From: Hemileia vastatrix
Lineage: Eukaryota > Basidiomycota > Pucciniomycetes > Pucciniales > Zaghouaniaceae
DNA length: 64,000 nt
Assembly (NCBI GenBank): GCA_030280995.1
Contig: JASXTE010000013.1
Span: forward strand, 9,641,001 to 9,705,000
Direction of reading: 5' to 3'
Part shown: positions 56,220 to 64,000 of the stretch, piece by piece
Layout of the letters: each line of letters begins with the position of its first letter
Position numbering within the stretch: the first letter of the stretch is position 1
Notes under the pieces: generated by a model
The model's input: only the letters and a program-made list of their open reading frames with translations
What the model was told of the DNA's origin: nothing
Database searches by the model: none
Position numbers and translations under genes: made by a program

Positions 56220-56256
56220 GGTAATTGATGGGCTGGCTGCTCTATACACAATTACC
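56220..56256 (+). other. Conserved hairpin of K (GGTAATTG/CAATTACC)
   Basis: Same structure as the hairpins in L and R, but the outer stem pair C-G has become T-A on both sides (GGTAATTG with CAATTACC). Q has the same variant. The inner pairing is GGGC/GCTC. Confidence 0.65.
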
Positions 56257-56663
56257 CCATAATGTTCGTTTCCAAAATTTTCCCTGTTTCTAGTTGAATC
56301 CTGGCTTTGTCTTTTAATTTTAGGAAGTCCACTAAGACTATAAACTGGAACGAATCAAGAGACACCGCTCTCAATGCCGGATTCAAGATTTTTTTTATTT
56401 TGTTTTTGATTTTTTATGTTAGATTGTGATTTCTTTTCTTTAATATATATTATGAATTAATGTAAAGGTGATGCTCACTGGTGGTCTCTAATCATTTTTA
56501 TAAATTGGAGGGAGCCCACCCAGTGATCATCATTATAAAAATTATCTTCTAAAAACTTTCATTTATTATCTTTTCTTTTCAATTTCTCAAAATTGTGTAA
56601 CCACATCAAGTTGCACTTGGATGTGGGTATGATGTCGAGGGTACGGCTCATCAAATGGCCGGG

Positions 56664-57000
56664 GGGCATCTTTTAAAATTTTATTTTAAAAAAAAAATTT
56701 TTTTTTATTACTTTTTTTATTTTTCTTTTCACATTCGTTTATCTTTCTTTAAAATTAAATTTTAACTTTTATTTCAAAACTATCTTTTCTAAAATCTTTT
56801 AAAATTTTATTTTAAAAAAGAAAAAAAAAAAATCTTTTATTTTAAATGGTAAAAAAAAAAAAAAATAAAAAAAAATAATAATAATAATAATAAAATAACT
56901 AAAATAAATAAATAAAAATAATAATATAATAAATAAATAAAAGGTATTTTAGTTTTAGGTAGTTTAGATGTTTATATTTTATTTTTCAAACATTATTCAA
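56664..57000. repeat. AT low-complexity region of K
   Basis: Poly-T, poly-A and AAT/AAATA runs between array 1 and gene 2. No gene. It is in the place where R has the TTTTTAA satellite. Confidence 0.8.
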
Positions 57001-57027
57001 GAAAGCTACTTACCAGGAAGAACACCA

Positions 57028-58040
57028 TCAAGGGTTGTTATCTTTTGAAGAATCGAAATTAGAAAATTTAGAAGGACCTTGATTGATTTCCTGGGATTCG
57101 AATCTTATTTCACGGTCACGATAGTGTTGAAGCCAGTTGGCTATTTTGAAAAGGTCTCTTAACAGTTGCTCTCTCATCCAAGATTCTGATCTATCAGAGG
57201 GCGGGTATCATTGGAAATAAGCGATAAGGTTATTAAAATTAGCAAAAAGCTTTTCAGACACTAGGTGAATTGGAACTCTAGGGAAGCTTGGATTAGGTTC
57301 TGGTAGTTCATAAGCAGAATATTAAATTGGAGAACCGGTGGACGCTTATCAAATTAAAATATCAGCAACTTGAAACCTGAAGATTAAGAAATAAAAAGAG
57401 ACAACTAACCTGTGTCAACACTATCATGATCATAGATAAATGGCTTACTTGGTAATGGAGTGGGATTTTTTATGTTTTGAAAAGTATTTTTTATTTTTGA
57501 TAGATGAGGAGGACTGGTGTTGGATTTGGTGTTTGAAGTAGATGTTTTGGGCCTTTTGGATGATACAAGAGAAGATGAAGACTGCTGGCTATTATAGGAC
57601 CTTTTGTGCTTCAAGATGTTGGAAGAAGGAGAAGAATTGTTAGAAGGTTGAAGCATGGCCTTGGGAGCAGCAAGAGTTCTTGGGGGAGTAGCAGCAAGTC
57701 TAGATTGGAGAGAAGGACCCAGAGGATTAGGTGATGGAGAAAGATTTAAATAGGCTGATGGAGAAAAAGGTATGGGATCTTTAGAGGTTGATGGAATAGG
57801 GGGTGGAGTAGAAGGTGAAGAAGAAGGAAGAGGTTTGCAGAAGGCGGCAAAGCTAGTAGCAGTGATGGGGAAAGAACCACAGTTCAAGCCAGAACATTTT
57901 CTTTTCTTCTCATAGCAGGATAAACAGGCCCTGTTATAAGTGTGATTTTGCCAGTTAAAAGAGAAGATACATCCCCTATGGGTGAAGGCACAGTATTTGC
58001 AAGATTGATCAGCTGAAGAAATGAAGTCAGAAGGTTTCAT
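57028..58040 (-). pseudogene. Antisense zinc-cluster gene 2 of element K, one stop in exon 2
   Basis: Minus strand, ATG at 58040. Residues about 14-49 have C-x2-C-x6-C-x14-C-x2-C-x6-C (CKYCAFTHRGC ... CLSCYEKKRKC). A Ser/Pro-rich linker of about 120 residues with NLS-like KRPKTS follows. Exon 1 ends at a GTTAGT donor near 57411. Exon 2 (to 57028) is homologous to the last exon of L and R gene 2: FPRVPIHLVSEKLFANF then SESWMREQLLRDLFKIANWLQHY. It contains one TGA (57210-57208). The spacer of 14 is slightly above the GAL4 range (5-12). Array 2 begins about 90 bp upstream of the ATG. Confidence 0.75.
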
Positions 58041-58131
58041 CTTGTTAGGAGATATTTTTTTGAAGAAGAAAACTTGAAACTAGGATGAAGAAAGCTGGTG
58101 GCAAAATCTGGGTTCAAGGATAGAGAAGTTG

Positions 58132-58604
58132 TTAGGTCCACCAAGACCTTAAACTGGACTATTATCAAGTGTTGGGTCCACCATGACCTTAAACTGGATT
58201 TCTTATCGATTAAATGTTTGGTCCACCATGACTTTAAACTGGTAGTTCATTCATTGTTTAGTCCACTATGACTTTAAACTGGAAAATTAATATCTGCAGG
58301 ATAATTCAACATTCATTGGACCACTATGGCCTTATACTGGATTACTTGTCGATCAAATGTTTGGTCCACTATGACATTAAACTGGATTATCAAATTTATT
58401 CAATCTTTGGTCAAGCCTAGGCCTTACTTAGGAATATATCAAGATATTTATGCACTTAAACGATCTTTGGTCCACCAAGACCATAAACTGGCAATCGATT
58501 ATATGTTTGGTCCACCAAGACTTTAAACTGGAATGTCAATCTTGTTTGGATAACTCAATTCAATCTTTTAATTTATCACTGTCTACTAAGACTCTAAACT
58601 GGTT
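58132..58604 (+). repeat. K array 2: GGTC/GACC + TTAAACTGG repeats
   Basis: About ten units. GGTCCACCAAGACCTTAAAC represents the type; variants include AGTCCACTATGACT and GTCTACTAAGAC with matching changes on both arms. Immediately upstream of gene 2 on its strand. Confidence 0.8.
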
Positions 58605-59195
58605 ATTCAATTATTTCTGGAATTGGGTGCTGATAGCTTTAGGAGGTTAAAATTTTAGGTGGTGATGATGCTAAGGAAAGCATAATGGTTAATTAGGTGA
58701 AATTTGTGGCGCTTTAACATGTTCTAAAGTTAATATTATTATTGGAAGCCTGGAAAAAGTATTTTATGGGTTTGCTGTATAGCAAAGTTTGAAAATTGTG
58801 ATGAAGGAATCAGAAGTTAGGATGGTAGTTGGATTTTAGGGAATGATTTTTTTTAGTGCCTCATAGTTAGGCCATTTTTTTTTTTTTGGTGTGAAGCTTG
58901 GAGGACCTTATGGCGAGATTGGAATCATAGAATTCGGCTCAGTGGGGGGCCCTATGAGGTTGGAATCAGGAGTATTCGGCTCATAGGAAGATCCACTCTC
59001 TCAATGCTGTGACAAGAAGGAAGACTGGTATATGGGAGTCTGAAGGGATTCAAACCTTGCTCTCAGTAGTGGAATCATCACAAGATTTATATTATTTTAT
59101 TTTATGTTATATCAAGCCAGAGAAGAAAGAAAACATCATTTATGTTGAAAGTTTAAGAAGACCAAGCAAAAACAAAATTTTATCAAGTTATACTG
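58605..59195. other. Spacer between K array 2 and gene 1
   Basis: No gene. Contains a short direct repeat (ATTGGAATCATAGAATTCGG and GTTGGAATCAGGAGTATTCG, 58918-58980). Confidence 0.6.
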
Positions 59196-59887
59196 TTAGA
59201 AAAGATAATTTCTTTGAAATTGTTCAACATCATTATCAAAGCTTTGCATTAAAATTCTTCTTTTCATGAGGTCTTCATGGCTATTAGCTGGAGTTTCTTG
59301 AAAATAGGCCAGCATTTTTCGTTTCAACTCATTAGTAAAGTCAAGAAAAAGATAGTGATGAAAATTTGGGTAATGATTGATATAGTCCGTCTTCACTCTA
59401 CCAACATCATCAGTGTTAGTTATTTCGACAGCTAGAAGTTCAAATATGTTATTAAGTCATAGGTTTAGTCAATTTTGATTAAAAGTTTTTTTAGTAAGAT
59501 AAATAGGGTCTTACATTTAGAGCCAGGAAACATAGTCTCAGCAAAGTTAGTTGGGGGTACTGGCGTTATAGGATTAGGATCTTGAGAAGGCAAAATTAGG
59601 CCGGGATCCGTTGATGAAGATTGAACTTTTGAAGCTGTTTTTGATCTTATTCGTTTTAAGAAGACAGGAATTTTGGATCGCTTTTTAGAAGTTGAGGGAT
59701 CAGGGAGAGCTGCTGGTCCTAAATATACGTTTGTTTTAGAAGGAACTGTTGGCCGGTTGCATTTGACTTTTTTCACACGGCATAAGTCGCAAGCTGTTCT
59801 GCCAGGAAGATTAGGGTTGGACATTAAACAAGGTACCTGGTATCGAGCGCAGAGTTCACATGGAGCGACAAGTTCTTTGGAAGACAT
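59196..59887 (-). CDS. Antisense zinc-cluster gene 1 of element K, intact
   Basis: Exon 1 59887-59515, intron 59432-59514 (GTAAG...TTCTAG, 83 nt), exon 2 59431-59196. The result is about 202 residues with no stop. Residues 10-46 carry C-x2-C-x6-C-x12-C-x2-C-x6-C (CELCARYQVPC ... CDLCRVKKVKC), an exact fungal Zn2Cys6 fit. A basic region follows with KKRSK and KRIRSK. Exon 2 holds the conserved YFQETPANSHEDLMKRR and a helix ending at YLF. L, R and Q share the layout. Spliced, open and next to the 3' LTR, it is the best evidence that these genes are real. Target and role unknown; a nuclear DNA-binding protein is inferred. Confidence 0.82.
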
Positions 59888-60000
59888 ATTGATGAAGATG
59901 AATTTTATAGTTGATTAAAGAAGATGGTGGTTGAAGGTTAAAGATGAATATTGTGTTCGACCACTTGTGCAAAGTTTTAAGAATGGGGACATTCTCGTTT

Positions 60001-60010
60001 GGAGGGAGGA
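60001..60010 (+). promoter_or_regulatory. Polypurine tract of K
   Basis: GGAGGGAGGA directly before the 3' LTR. Confidence 0.9.
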
Positions 60011-61147
60011 TGTGGTAGCCTAAAGTTTAGTATGGCACCTAAATATGTAAATGGAGTTATTATGGCGTGCAAGATTGGCGTTATTATTTTTTTATTTATA
60101 AAAGGGTTTTATTTAATTTATTGGAGTTTAAAATATGAAGAAATTGGTCACGAGCAAATGCCTACACAAAAACAATTTATTTTACGGAGAAAACTTATTT
60201 TTACGGTCTGAAAAATTTATAAGTTTCAAGTCAAGTCACTCTAGAACCTTGGGAAATTTTCCCAGAATTTTTACTATTTTTCTTATATTTTTAAATGAAT
60301 TATGAAGTTTTATAGAAATATTTACGTTTTCAGAAATTACTTAACTTCGATGAATTTTCACGGGGTAATTAGAGCTGCGCAGACTACGAAAATTAGTTTG
60401 GTATGTAAAGGGGAAGTAGCTCTATTATGTGTAATTTTTCTAGATTTTTTATTATAGTTTTAAGGTTTTAATTGAGTCCGGAAGTCCGGAAGGACTCCGT
60501 TTCGACTCCGTACGGACTCCGCTTTGACTCCGTACGGACTCCGTTCCGGCTCCGGATTGACTCTGGAAGAGCTCTGGAGGGGAAAACTTAGGCACGTGAC
60601 TAGGAATACTTAAGCACTTCTCAAACTCGAAATTGAGAGGGGGGGACAGATCATACAGCTTAATCATTAACCACCACAGTCTCATTTTTTATTACTCAAC
60701 AAATTAAATAAATTTGTAATACCCTTATAACTTTATATTTTATATATAACATTTTAGAAATACTACTCAACAATTAAAATAACACTTCATACAGGGTATC
60801 TTTAGAAAGGTCTTCATCACTGGGACTTGATTATTGCTGTCTCATAAAAATTTAAATTATTATAAAAACATAAAAGTCAATCTTTTCAGATCTTTCACTG
60901 GTACACCTTAATTGTTGTTATCAGTATTTCTTTATCAACAGCCACGATCATTTAATCTCAATAAGCGTTAATTATTTTAGAGTTTCATTATTTTTTATCA
61001 ATCAGATCCAAGTAGATTGGTTAGCTTAGTGATTTAGAATTCCCATTTTGTTATTTTTATTGGAAGGACGGGGTTTTCAGCTAAATCCACACATCTCCTC
61101 CGGATTCTGCTTACAGCAAGGCGACTGTAAGAGTTTACCTTACCATA
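60011..61147 (+). repeat. 3' LTR of K
   Basis: 1,137 bp, longer than the 5' LTR through a small duplication around 60187-60206 and extra GACTCCG-type units near 60500. Otherwise almost the same. Confidence 0.92.
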
Positions 61148-61151
61148 CCGG

Positions 61152-61809
61152 ATGGTTGTATGATGATTAAGGTTGCCCCAAACTGTCTTATTCACTATGT
61201 ACACACAGACCACTAACTAAGAGCCCATGCACACCCACCAATCTGGCGCCTGTACCTGCCAAATTGCATAAAAAACCCTCCTGGAGCACTCCCCAACCTC
61301 CTAAAACAGAGGCGGGCGGGCCGCCCAACGTCGGAGATGCCGCCTGAAGCGGCACAGCCTCCCTGAAGCCAGAAAACTAATAAAAACCACTAATCTACTT
61401 AGAAAAATTAGCTACAACTACTAAAACCTTTAAAACACGGAATTTCACTATAACAACATAGAGACATGAAATATAGAGAAAAATTAGCTCTATCCAATGG
61501 TACTAAGCACTTAACCCTAAGACTTAAGGTTAGCCCGTAAAACACAAAAAACAAAATTAAACAGCAATCTTTTATAAATGAAAAATGAGGAAATGACCCC
61601 TTAAAACTCAGAATATGAAAATGTCTTCAAGACATAAAATATAGAGAAAAGCCAGGGCTATCCAATGATAGTACCCACATACACGAAGACCCAATATCCA
61701 CGGAATAAACCCAGAAAAATACCCAATTCTTTAACAGATGTCAATTAAGACATGCACAAACCGTGCCAAATCACACAACAAAGGCCCCTGCCAATGTTGG
61801 AAGACCACA
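61152..61809 (-). repeat. Q 3' LTR, second part
   Basis: Continues 47162-47595 after the CCGG duplication. It ends at the TGTGGTC edge on the minus strand, then the polypurine complement at 61810-61819. Confidence 0.8.
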
Positions 61810-61890
61810 TCCTCCCTCCAATTGAGAATTTCCGCATTCTTTCTTCATCCAACCACCATGTTTAACCTTCTTCCCAAATCTGCCTCTGAA

Positions 61891-62498
61891 ATGGGCCCCT
61901 GACAATACTGCATTGAAAATAATTTAATCTGTGCCATGACACCACCTGTCTATCCATACAGAACGTCTTGCAATGCCTTCCAATCCAGAAAGAAGACCCG
62001 CCACAGACCTGGTCCACTTTCTTCCACAACAGATTCACATCCAACTCAACCTGGTCCTTCTTCTGCCAGCACCAAAAGATCTAGGCCATCCATCCTGATA
62101 CCCAGATTAATCAAAAAGCTCCACCCTTCCCAGAAGAGTGCCACAACCCATAAAACAACTAGTTCCCCCATCCCTGGTCTATCTGATGGTAAAGAACATT
62201 CATTTCTTCCTTCAACTTTAAAACTGATAACTTCTCAGTTCCTCCCTCTTCTGATAGTGATGATAACAATGTAGGATCCATTGCACCACCAACACCAACG
62301 CACTTTCCCACTATCAAGGCCAAGTTCCAAAAACACACATCTCAACAGAAACAACTTCTGCTTCACCTCTTCCAATCCACTCCTGCTAGAGATCCACAGG
62401 ACATTGAGAACAGAAGACACCTCATTCACCAGTTCAAGGCTAATTCTGAACACTTCATTTCATCTCTTGATTCCCTCTGTAATTCCACTAGTACTTGA
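61891..62498 (+). pseudogene. Antisense zinc-cluster gene 1 of element Q, early stop
   Basis: ATG at 61891, then TGA at codon 4 where the first cluster Cys should be. The frame continues with CIENNLIC, a spacer of 12 and CNAFQSRKK (fifth Cys again Phe; sixth lost). KRSRPSILIPRLIKKL is conserved. An intron (donor GTAAAG near 62190, acceptor TTCTCAG near 62239) leads to exon 2 with FPPSSDSDDN, FQSTPARDPQDIENRR and the final stop at 62498. Apart from codon 4 the whole is open, so decay is recent or the true start is downstream. Confidence 0.68.
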
Positions 62499-62559
62499 GT
62501 CTGATTCAGAAAAGAAAAATTGACCACACCCTCTATAGGATGTAACCACAAACAACCCT

Positions 62560-63103
62560 CAGTTTTAAGTCTTGGGTGACCATCATCATTTTATTGTCTT
62601 GGGGGACTCAAAAACCCTCAGTTTAAAGTCTTGGGGGACTCAAAAACCTAAATCATAAACCCAGAACAAGAGATCAACCACATTAAGACACAGAGAAAAA
62701 ACTAACATTCTGGGGTAATTGTGAATAGAGCAGCCAGCCCATCAATTACCCCCAAACTTGCCTTTGCTAAATTTGGAGGCTCCCCCTGTGGATACCCTCC
62801 ACCAATCTTTCAAAACCAACTCCAACAACAAAAACGTTTCCTTCAGTTTATAGTCTTGGGGGACTTACAACCATCAGTTTAAAGTCTTGGGGGACTAACA
62901 CAGTGTTCAGTTTAAAGTCTTGACGGACTAGCCTTGATAAAATCTTGAAACCAGCCAGTTTAAAGTCTTGGAGGACTAATAACATAGCTTTTTCAGTTTA
63001 GAGTCTTGATGGACTGCCTTGATACCATAGATTTTTTAGTTTAGAGTCTTGATGGACTGACTTGACAACATAGCTTTTTCAGTTTATATTCTTGATGGAC
63101 TGA
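62560..63103 (-). repeat. Short hairpin array of Q
   Basis: About ten units, three before and seven after the long hairpin (62714-62750). On the minus strand the type is AGTCCCCCAAGACTTTAAAC, with AGTCCATCAAGACT in the last four. The array ends 11 bp before the CATAAAA box of gene 2. Confidence 0.78.
62714..62750 (-). other. Conserved hairpin of Q
   Basis: Outer stem GGTAATTG/CAATTACC, the same compensated variant as K; inner GGGC/GCTC. Confidence 0.65.
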
Positions 63104-63113
63104 CGGAATTTTG

Positions 63114-63120
63114 CATAAAA
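63114..63120 (+). promoter_or_regulatory. TATA-like box of Q gene 2
   Basis: CATAAAA, 140 nt before the ATG at 63254, in a stretch shared with R (33343) and L (20224-20215). Confidence 0.5.
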
Positions 63121-63253
63121 TGGACGCAGCCAATTTCATGCAGCACACCTCTACAGCCAACCTGCTGAACTTTCCCCTTCACTTCATCATCTACCCATCA
63201 CTGACAAAAAATCTCCTCCTATCCCTTTTCATCATCTTTTCTCACCACAGATC

Positions 63254-64000
63254 ATGGCTGGATCTCCTGATGTTAACCCTTCTACTCTCCCTTGCTTCAC
63301 TGCTCCCAAGGACTATGCCTGCAAACAGTGCATCCACATGTGCAGACCTTGCACATTCACTCTTCCAAATCCTGAATCCAAATTCTACAACAGGGCTTGT
63401 GACTCTTGCTATTCCAAAAAGAAAAGATGTGACAGAGACGCCAACTACCCTATTCCTCCGCCTTCTCCTTCTCACAAATACATCTCCAGATCCCTTACCA
63501 GATCCCCAGAGCTTGGTCCTTCCTCTTCCTCTCTATCTTCTGCTCCTTCCAGAAGATTAAGAAGCTCAGCTTCCCGCACTCTTCCCAAAAGACCAGCCTT
63601 AGCCTCACAAGAAACTGCTTTTATCTCCGCCAAATTAGCTCCAAAAGCTTCAAGATCAACTCCCAGGCTTCTAGACCGCGTCCAGGCGGCCCGACCGACG
63701 TCGGGCGGCCTGCCTGCCTCACCAAACAGTGAAAATCAGGGCCAAAACCTCCAAAAACGGCCAGAAAACAGCCACATTCATCCAGACAACAACAACAACT
63801 CAACCCAACTACCTCCTACTGCTCCCAGAGCAATGCAATCCACCCTTCTAAAGTCCAAAAGCACCAAAATTTACCAGATTTCTAAGAGACCTGCCAGAGA
63901 ACCCCAAGAAGAAACCAGAACACCACACACTGCTCCACAACAACAACTTTGTCCCCAACTAATACAAAGAAACTACACCTCTCCTCTGTCAGCCAACTAC
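63254..64000 (+). CDS. Antisense zinc-cluster gene 2 of element Q, open to the window edge
   Basis: From ATG 63254 the frame stays open for 249 codons to the last base, so no stop is seen and the gene is partial. Residues about 23-60 show C-x2-C-x6-C-x15-C-x2-C-x6-C (CKQCIHMCRPC ... CDSCYSKKKRC) with an extra Cys in the first half, as in L. Then RDANYPIPPPSPS and a Ser/Pro/Arg/Gln-rich low-complexity stretch follow. By comparison with L and R, an intron and a C-terminal exon (LKAF-type) should lie beyond the window. It has the full set of cluster cysteines, unlike R. Probable nuclear DNA-binding protein, by motif only. Array, TATA-like box and gene are in direct succession. Confidence 0.78.
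   Translation, partial: MAGSPDVNPSTLPCFTAPKDYACKQCIHMCRPCTFTLPNPESKFYNRACDSCYSKKKRCDRDANYPIPPPSPSHKYISRSLTRSPELGPSSSSLSSAPSRRLRSSASRTLPKRPALASQETAFISAKLAPKASRSTPRLLDRVQAARPTSGGLPASPNSENQGQNLQKRPENSHIHPDNNNNSTQLPPTAPRAMQSTLLKSKSTKIYQISKRPAREPQEETRTPHTAPQQQLCPQLIQRNYTSPLSANY

Larger units (their letters stand above)
47596..61147 (+). mobile_element. Element K, complete 13.55-kb Ty3-type LTR retrotransposon
   Basis: LTRs 47596-48691 and 60011-61147 begin TGTGGTAG and end TTACCATA. They are flanked by CCGG (47592-47595, 61148-61151) inside the LTR of Q, whose two halves rejoin when K is removed. Internal parts: primer site, gag, protease, RT/RNase H, integrase, short-hairpin array 1, long hairpin, antisense gene 2, array 2, antisense gene 1, polypurine tract. 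This gives the full map of the family. Only isolated stops disrupt it, so it was active recently. The long 3' region (55713-60000) with two antisense genes is unusual for Ty3 elements. Confidence 0.93.
47162..64000 (-). mobile_element. Ty3-type retroelement Q, split by K, running off the window
   Basis: A minus-strand element of the K/L/R family. Its 3' LTR runs 47162-47595 and 61152-61809, about 1,092 bp once K is removed. It ends TGTAGACAATCC on the plus strand at 47162. The polypurine complement TCCTCCCTCC (61810-61819), gene 1, array and gene 2 follow in the same order as R. Pol lies beyond the right edge. Confidence 0.82.

Overview
The window is AT-rich, eukaryotic, and almost entirely nested transposable elements. 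It reads as a basidiomycete, most likely a rust fungus (Pucciniales). That guess rests on the fungal chromovirus, the SNF2 helicase and Tnp2 families I recall from rust genomes, and on short 55-100 nt introns. No database search was possible. No ordinary single-copy host gene, rRNA, complete tRNA gene or CRISPR array was found.

Layout. Bases 1-31093 are the 3' half of a plus-strand Ty3-type retroelement (L). It is split by chromovirus D (980-9475, TSD GTTTC), element A (9984-17992), a 261-bp CACTA MITE (18029-18289, TSD ATT) and element B (22549-31078, TSD ATAGG). Three bases beyond L's 3' LTR, an inverted relative (R, 31097-36117) begins with its own 3' LTR. R is cut by element C (36118-37456), and C is cut by a CACTA-like left end at 37457. 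Beyond that end lie a broken SNF2 helicase gene (38351-41043, interrupted by a second 261-bp MITE), an unknown minus-strand gene (41027-42065) and a broken Tnp2 transposase (43222-46624). A third relative, Q, starts at 47162 and runs off the right edge. Q's LTR is split by a complete 13.55-kb element K (47596-61147, TSD CCGG). K is the reference for the family: two LTRs, a tRNA-Lys-type primer site, gag, protease, RT/RNase H, integrase and a polypurine tract.

The notable biology is in family K/L/R/Q. Between pol and the 3' LTR, each member carries two spliced genes on the antisense strand, both with a fungal Zn2Cys6-like zinc-cluster signature. The unrelated chromovirus D carries one such gene in the same antisense position. 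K gene 1 is intact across its intron, and Q gene 2 is open to the window edge. Directly upstream of gene 2 lies an array of about ten short inverted repeats. Their stems change in compensating fashion (GGTC/GACC, AGTC/GACT, and CCTC/GAGG elsewhere in K), while the tail TAAACTG stays constant. In L, R and Q the array ends about 10-13 bp from a TATA-like box for gene 2. My inference is a self-contained module: an antisense regulator plus its binding-site or RNA-hairpin array, riding on a retrotransposon. A second, longer hairpin (GGTAACTG/CAGTTACC) also shows compensatory change between copies.

Elements A and B are older and AT-drifted, with broken reading frames. Their gag leaders hold a different set of variable-stem hairpins. 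D is young (about eight LTR mismatches by eye). It shows a textbook A-AAA-AAC frameshift site, Tf1-like self-priming complementarity and a TATA box about 30 nt before the inferred transcript start.
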